A model generated the notes under the pieces. That model saw only the letters and a list, made by a program, of their open reading frames with translations. It had not been told where the DNA came from and searched no databases. This document shows positions 10,242 through 11,711 of a DNA stretch of 11,711 bases, one piece after another. The translations under genes were made by a program, and so were the position numbers. Source of the DNA: an uncultured Vampirovibrio sp. (GTDB lineage: Bacteria > Cyanobacteriota > Vampirovibrionia > Gastranaerophilales > Gastranaerophilaceae). The stretch is from positions 1 to 11,711 of the forward strand of contig CAJTLG010000017.1 of NCBI GenBank assembly GCA_910577395.1, given 5' to 3'. The number at the start of each line of letters is the position of its first letter. The first letter of the stretch is position 1.

Positions 10242-11711
10242 CTACTGCTCAAAAAGAATGTCTTTAAACTCAAAACCAATAATAGTAATATTTTGCCCTT
10301 CTCTGTTTCCTTCAAAGTGCAACTGCACAGACTTATTGGCCTCAAATATATCTAATTTTAAACTTTCCTGAAAAATATCTTTCCATATGGCGCCATATGT
10401 GCTATCCCCTTGTGCTGCCCACATTGTAGAGCTTAAATTGTTCTCTTTTCCTTCCCATACAAGCACGTTAGGCAGGTCAAGGCGCACATTTTCAGGCTCT
10501 GTCACGCTTTCTGTTATATAATCACTGCTGACAGAAAAATCAAAATCATTCTCAGATGCGCCGTCACAGATGATTTCAAACTCTTCAATAATTTTTGGGA
10601 CGGTGGGCTTGGAAAAATTAAAAAATGGCGTTGAAAACCTGAAATTTATTGGTTTTGAGGCAAATGTGTTACCCTTGTTTTCTACAAAAATTACATTTTT
10701 CTCAGGGCATATAGTGTAAATTTCGCCCCAAACACAGGCAGCACCGGTTATCTCATACGGTATAATCCTTATAAACCAACAGTCAAGCCCGTAATCGTAT
10801 ATCCAGACCTCCTTTTGCCCCTTCTCTCCAAGGATTGGCGGGAAAATCCATATTTGATTTTTGATTTCATAGGCCAGAATAATTGTATCCACAATGCGTG
10901 TTTTATCAAGCTTTTCGAACAATTTTGCAACATTTTTTGCACAATTTGTGCCCATTACAATTTGGGATAATTCTCCGACGTATGATAGGCTAAAAAGCCC
11001 GCAATCATTGAAAAAATACTGTTTATTGTTGCATGTTATGACACACCCCGGGCCCGGTGCACCCTTATCCGCAAACTTTGTAATGGCAAAGGTTTCAGGG
11101 TCATTTCCACTCAATAAAAACACTTCGTACTCTTTGTAAAATGCAAGTGAGCCTCTATATTCCTTTATAGCAAGAATTTCCGCCGTACTGGAATGAAAAT
11201 TTGAAATATAGCCTGCATCATGGCTTGTATCCCAATCATTATACGTGCCCAGTGCTGAATAATAGACCGTACTGCCGCTTGAAATCCACAGCCTGCTTGC
11301 ATATTGGCACACCGCTGTAGGATATATCCCCTCTTTAGTACGGTTTGCAAATCCTAAGGCGCTCACTTGCGGCGTGCTGTCCGGGTTAAAATAAACCCCG
11401 TCAATTGCACTACCTGTATACTTTACAGGCAAAATTACAACACCGTCCAAAAAATGTTCAAAGGCAAATTTTAAAATTTTTTGCTTGAAATCATAAATCG
11501 CCTTCAGCGCCCGTAATTCGGCATCAAAGTAAAAAATTTGGCCGTCTGTAAAGGCCAGAAGAAAGTTTTTTGACCCTTTAGGATACGGAATAAGGCCGGC
11601 GGGTTTTCCTGGCCTTAAATCGCCTTCTGCGGGCTCATTTGTATATCCGGGGTTAACCTCTGCCGCCTGTTTTTCATAATCCAGAATTATCTGGTTGCCT
11701 TTTTGCCTTGT
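10242..11711 (-). CDS. Podovirus tail hub / stabilisation protein, main part (continues at 1-187)
   Basis: This is the larger part of a 533-aa protein whose start is at 187 on the other side of the contig join; bases 11657-11711 duplicate 1-55. A TTG at 11450 is inside the frame and is not the start. The sequence is beta-rich throughout, with 'CQYASRLWISSGSTVYYSAL' followed by GTYNDWDT, then IKEYRGSLAFYKEYEVFLLSG and a KFADKGAPGP turn. These are hallmarks of P22 gp10-class tail accessory proteins (the T7 gp12 position), built as a beta-propeller-like hub. In the virion it would sit below the adaptor ring and close the tail. It has no obvious receptor-binding or enzyme domain. It ends in TAG, 26 bases before the 54-aa gene. 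It is the longest gene in the genome together with the portal. Confidence 0.85.
   Translation of the reverse strand, partial: TRQKGNQIILDYEKQAAEVNPGYTNEPAEGDLRPGKPAGLIPYPKGSKNFLLAFTDGQIFYFDAELRALKAIYDFKQKILKFAFEHFLDGVVILPVKYTGSAIDGVYFNPDSTPQVSALGFANRTKEGIYPTAVCQYASRLWISSGSTVYYSALGTYNDWDTSHDAGYISNFHSSTAEILAIKEYRGSLAFYKEYEVFLLSGNDPETFAITKFADKGAPGPGCVITCNNKQYFFNDCGLFSLSYVGELSQIVMGTNCAKNVAKLFEKLDKTRIVDTIILAYEIKNQIWIFPPILGEKGQKEVWIYDYGLDCWFIRIIPYEITGAACVWGEIYTICPEKNVIFVENKGNTFASKPINFRFSTPFFNFSKPTVPKIIEEFEIICDGASENDFDFSVSSDYITESVTEPENVRLDLPNVLVWEGKENNLSSTMWAAQGDSTYGAIWKDIFQESLKLDIFEANKSVQLHFEGNREGQNITIIGFEFKDILFEQ
11657..11711. repeat. Right copy of 55-bp terminal direct repeat
   Basis: Identical to 1-55 in the same orientation. 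The bases before it (ending GGGGTTAA) continue the tail gene frame without a break, and the frame carries on at base 56 of the window. See the left copy. Confidence 0.93.

Noticed and set aside
11448..11450. TTG start for a 402-aa tail protein
   Set aside because: The frame is open upstream across the contig join to a properly placed ATG at 187, so the TTG codes for an internal leucine.

Overview
The window reads as one complete, circular, very small tailed-phage genome that an assembler cut open. Its last 55 bases (11657-11711) repeat its first 55 (1-55). The tail gene that runs off the right end continues in the same frame at the left end and finds an ATG with a ribosome binding site at 187. 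Joined on the repeat, the unit is 11,656 bp. The DNA is AT-rich and genes start with ordinary AGGA/GGAGG-type ribosome binding sites. Stops are TAA, TAG and TGA, so the standard bacterial code fits. Promoter-like sites are of sigma-70 type. No gene identifies the host; I can say only that it is a bacterium with Shine-Dalgarno initiation.

Layout on the circle: nearly everything is on the minus strand. Following that strand, first comes a replication initiator (822-1583), then a small LuxR/GerE-type regulator (212-487). Next is a tail module: a 533-aa tail hub/stabilisation protein crossing the contig ends, a new 54-aa acidic gene (10051-10215) and a head-tail adaptor (9347-10054). Then comes a head and packaging module: a GNAT-like acetyltransferase, major capsid protein, scaffold-like protein, small terminase, portal, large terminase and an 81-aa membrane/coiled-coil protein. 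Only two genes are on the plus strand: an HTH plus coiled-coil protein (2205-2798), with the architecture of one-protein plasmid partition factors, and a RipA-like three-helix membrane protein (8848-9306) with its own promoter.

The tail proteins are of podovirus type (P22 gp4/gp10 or T7 gp11/gp12 class). I find no integrase, DNA polymerase, helicase, endolysin, recognisable holin or tail fibre/spike, and no gap is large enough to hide an ordinary one. The best overall model is a stripped-down phage-plasmid, or a capsid-encoding satellite that depends on a helper for lysis and receptor binding.

The most interesting part is the replication control region. Inside the initiator gene, just after the DNA-binding domain, are 22-bp tandem repeats whose copies are translated in different reading frames, followed by an A-rich stretch. 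This is the arrangement of the lambda O gene and origin. Upstream lie four tandem 10-bp iteron-like units with two inverted copies, and a plus-strand promoter-terminator pair that would make a ~38-nt RNA antisense to the initiator leader. A related promoter-terminator pair lies antisense to the leader of the small terminase gene. Further repeats and dyads precede the partition-like gene.
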